Below are positions 63,570 to 64,000 of a DNA stretch of 64,000 nucleotides, piece after piece. The stretch lies in the NCBI GenBank assembly GCA_032027165.1, contig JAVSMO010000001.1, positions 805,548 to 869,547 on the forward strand, given 5' to 3'. How positions within the stretch are numbered: the stretch's first letter is position 1; each line of letters opens with the position of its first letter. This DNA is from Denitratisoma sp. (GTDB lineage: Bacteria > Pseudomonadota > Gammaproteobacteria > Burkholderiales > Rhodocyclaceae). The notes under the pieces were generated by a model. The model was not told the DNA's origin and did no database searches. It saw nothing but the letters and a program-made list of their open reading frames with translations. A program made the translations under genes and the position numbers.

Positions 63570-64000
63570 TCACTTGGGCAGCTCGTAGCCTTTCTCGCGG
63601 AACAGGCGCAGGCAGGCGGCGGCCACCTGCGGGTCGTAGAACCGGCCGCTGTTCTGCTCGATCTCTTCCAGCGCCTTGTCGATGCCGAGCGCCGGCCGGT
63701 AGGGCCGGTGCGAGGCCATCGACTCGACCACGTCGGCCACGGCGAGGATGCGCGCTTCGAGGATGATGGCTTCGCCCTTCAGGCGCTGCGGGTAGCCGCT
63801 GCCGTCGAGGCGCTCGTGGTGCTGCAGGATCACCTCGGGCAGCGGCCAGGGAAATTCCACGCCCTTCAGGATGTCGTAGCCGCTGCGGGCGTGGTTCTTG
63901 ATGATCTCGTATTCCAGGTCGGTCAGCCGCCCCGGCTTGCTGAGGATTTCCGCCGGCACGCTGATCTTGCCGATGTCGTGCACGTAGCCGGTCATGCGCA
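63570..64000 (-). CDS. HD-GYP domain protein, C-terminal part (5' end outside window)
   Basis: About 143 residues visible. GYVHDIGKISVPAEIL contains the HD metal motif, followed by HHERLDGSGYPQRLKGEAI, the GYP motif, and RILAVADVVESMASHRPYRPALG. Such proteins degrade cyclic-di-GMP. The frame is open to the window edge, so N-terminal sensor domains lie outside. Converges on the secretin-like gene with 1 base between stops. Confidence 0.93.
   Translation of the reverse strand, partial: RMTGYVHDIGKISVPAEILSKPGRLTDLEYEIIKNHARSGYDILKGVEFPWPLPEVILQHHERLDGSGYPQRLKGEAIILEARILAVADVVESMASHRPYRPALGIDKALEEIEQNSGRFYDPQVAAACLRLFREKGYELPK

Overview
The window is a high-GC (about 65%) chromosomal segment of a betaproteobacterium. 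Gene content and order (pyrG-kdsA-eno-ftsB, scpAB-rluB, rimP-nusA-infB-rbfA-truB-rpsO-pnp, a glycine-riboswitch gcv operon) together with an anaerobic phenylacetate/phenylglyoxylate (pad) cluster point to a facultatively anaerobic aromatic degrader of the Rhodocyclales (Aromatoleum/Azoarcus/Thauera/Sulfuritalea-like). The exact genus cannot be fixed from sequence reading alone.

Layout. 1-3.9 kb: pyrG (5' cut by the window edge), kdsA, a DUF1330 gene, eno, ftsB. 4.0-10.3 kb, minus strand: a secreted 4-Cys hypothetical protein, a gamma-carbonic-anhydrase-fold protein, a GcvR-like ACT protein, gcvP, gcvH and gcvT behind a tandem glycine riboswitch with an intrinsic terminator. 10.4-17.4 kb: hydrolase, PHP phosphatase, yciO, M50 peptidase, trpS, hotdog thioesterase, scpA, scpB, rluB. 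17.4-26 kb: the rimP-nusA-infB-rbfA-truB and rpsO-pnp translation/RNA-decay group. 26-31 kb: dksA, tRNA-Pro, tRNA-Arg, tRNA-His, parE, parC.

31.4-56.5 kb is an anaerobic aromatic-acid island. It holds a tungsten-type aldehyde:ferredoxin oxidoreductase with a fused C-terminal MoaD-like domain, 2-oxoglutarate:ferredoxin oxidoreductase (korAB) with an Alvin-type 2[4Fe-4S] ferredoxin, an FMN 2-hydroxyacid dehydrogenase, an NDP-forming acyl-CoA synthetase with a FlK-like thioesterase, phenylacetate-CoA ligase (padJ), phenylacetyl-CoA:acceptor oxidoreductase (padBCD), phenylglyoxylate:acceptor oxidoreductase (padEFGHI, with an extra membrane-protein gene between padH and padI), a PIN-type toxin-antitoxin pair, and indolepyruvate:ferredoxin oxidoreductase (iorAB). 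Together these can take arylpyruvates, arylacetaldehydes, arylacetates and possibly mandelate to arylacetyl-CoA or benzoyl-CoA while charging ferredoxin. Three FNR/ANR-type boxes lie in front of the main transcription units of this island.

56.5-64 kb is accessory: an SGNH hydrolase, a small membrane protein, a VOC protein, a 1.76-kb IS1182-type element, and a small chromosomal integron (two minus-strand gene cassettes with attC sites, an attI region, and intI on the plus strand). A RelBE-type pair, a secretin-N-like protein and a truncated HD-GYP gene follow.

The most unusual signal is a short interspersed bipartite repeat, AAAGTCAGTC-N8-ACGGCG, found 12 times in 64 kb with an invariant 8-bp spacer. 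It occurs in both orientations, inside genes in several reading frames, at gene ends, and inside the IS. I do not recognise it as a described family.
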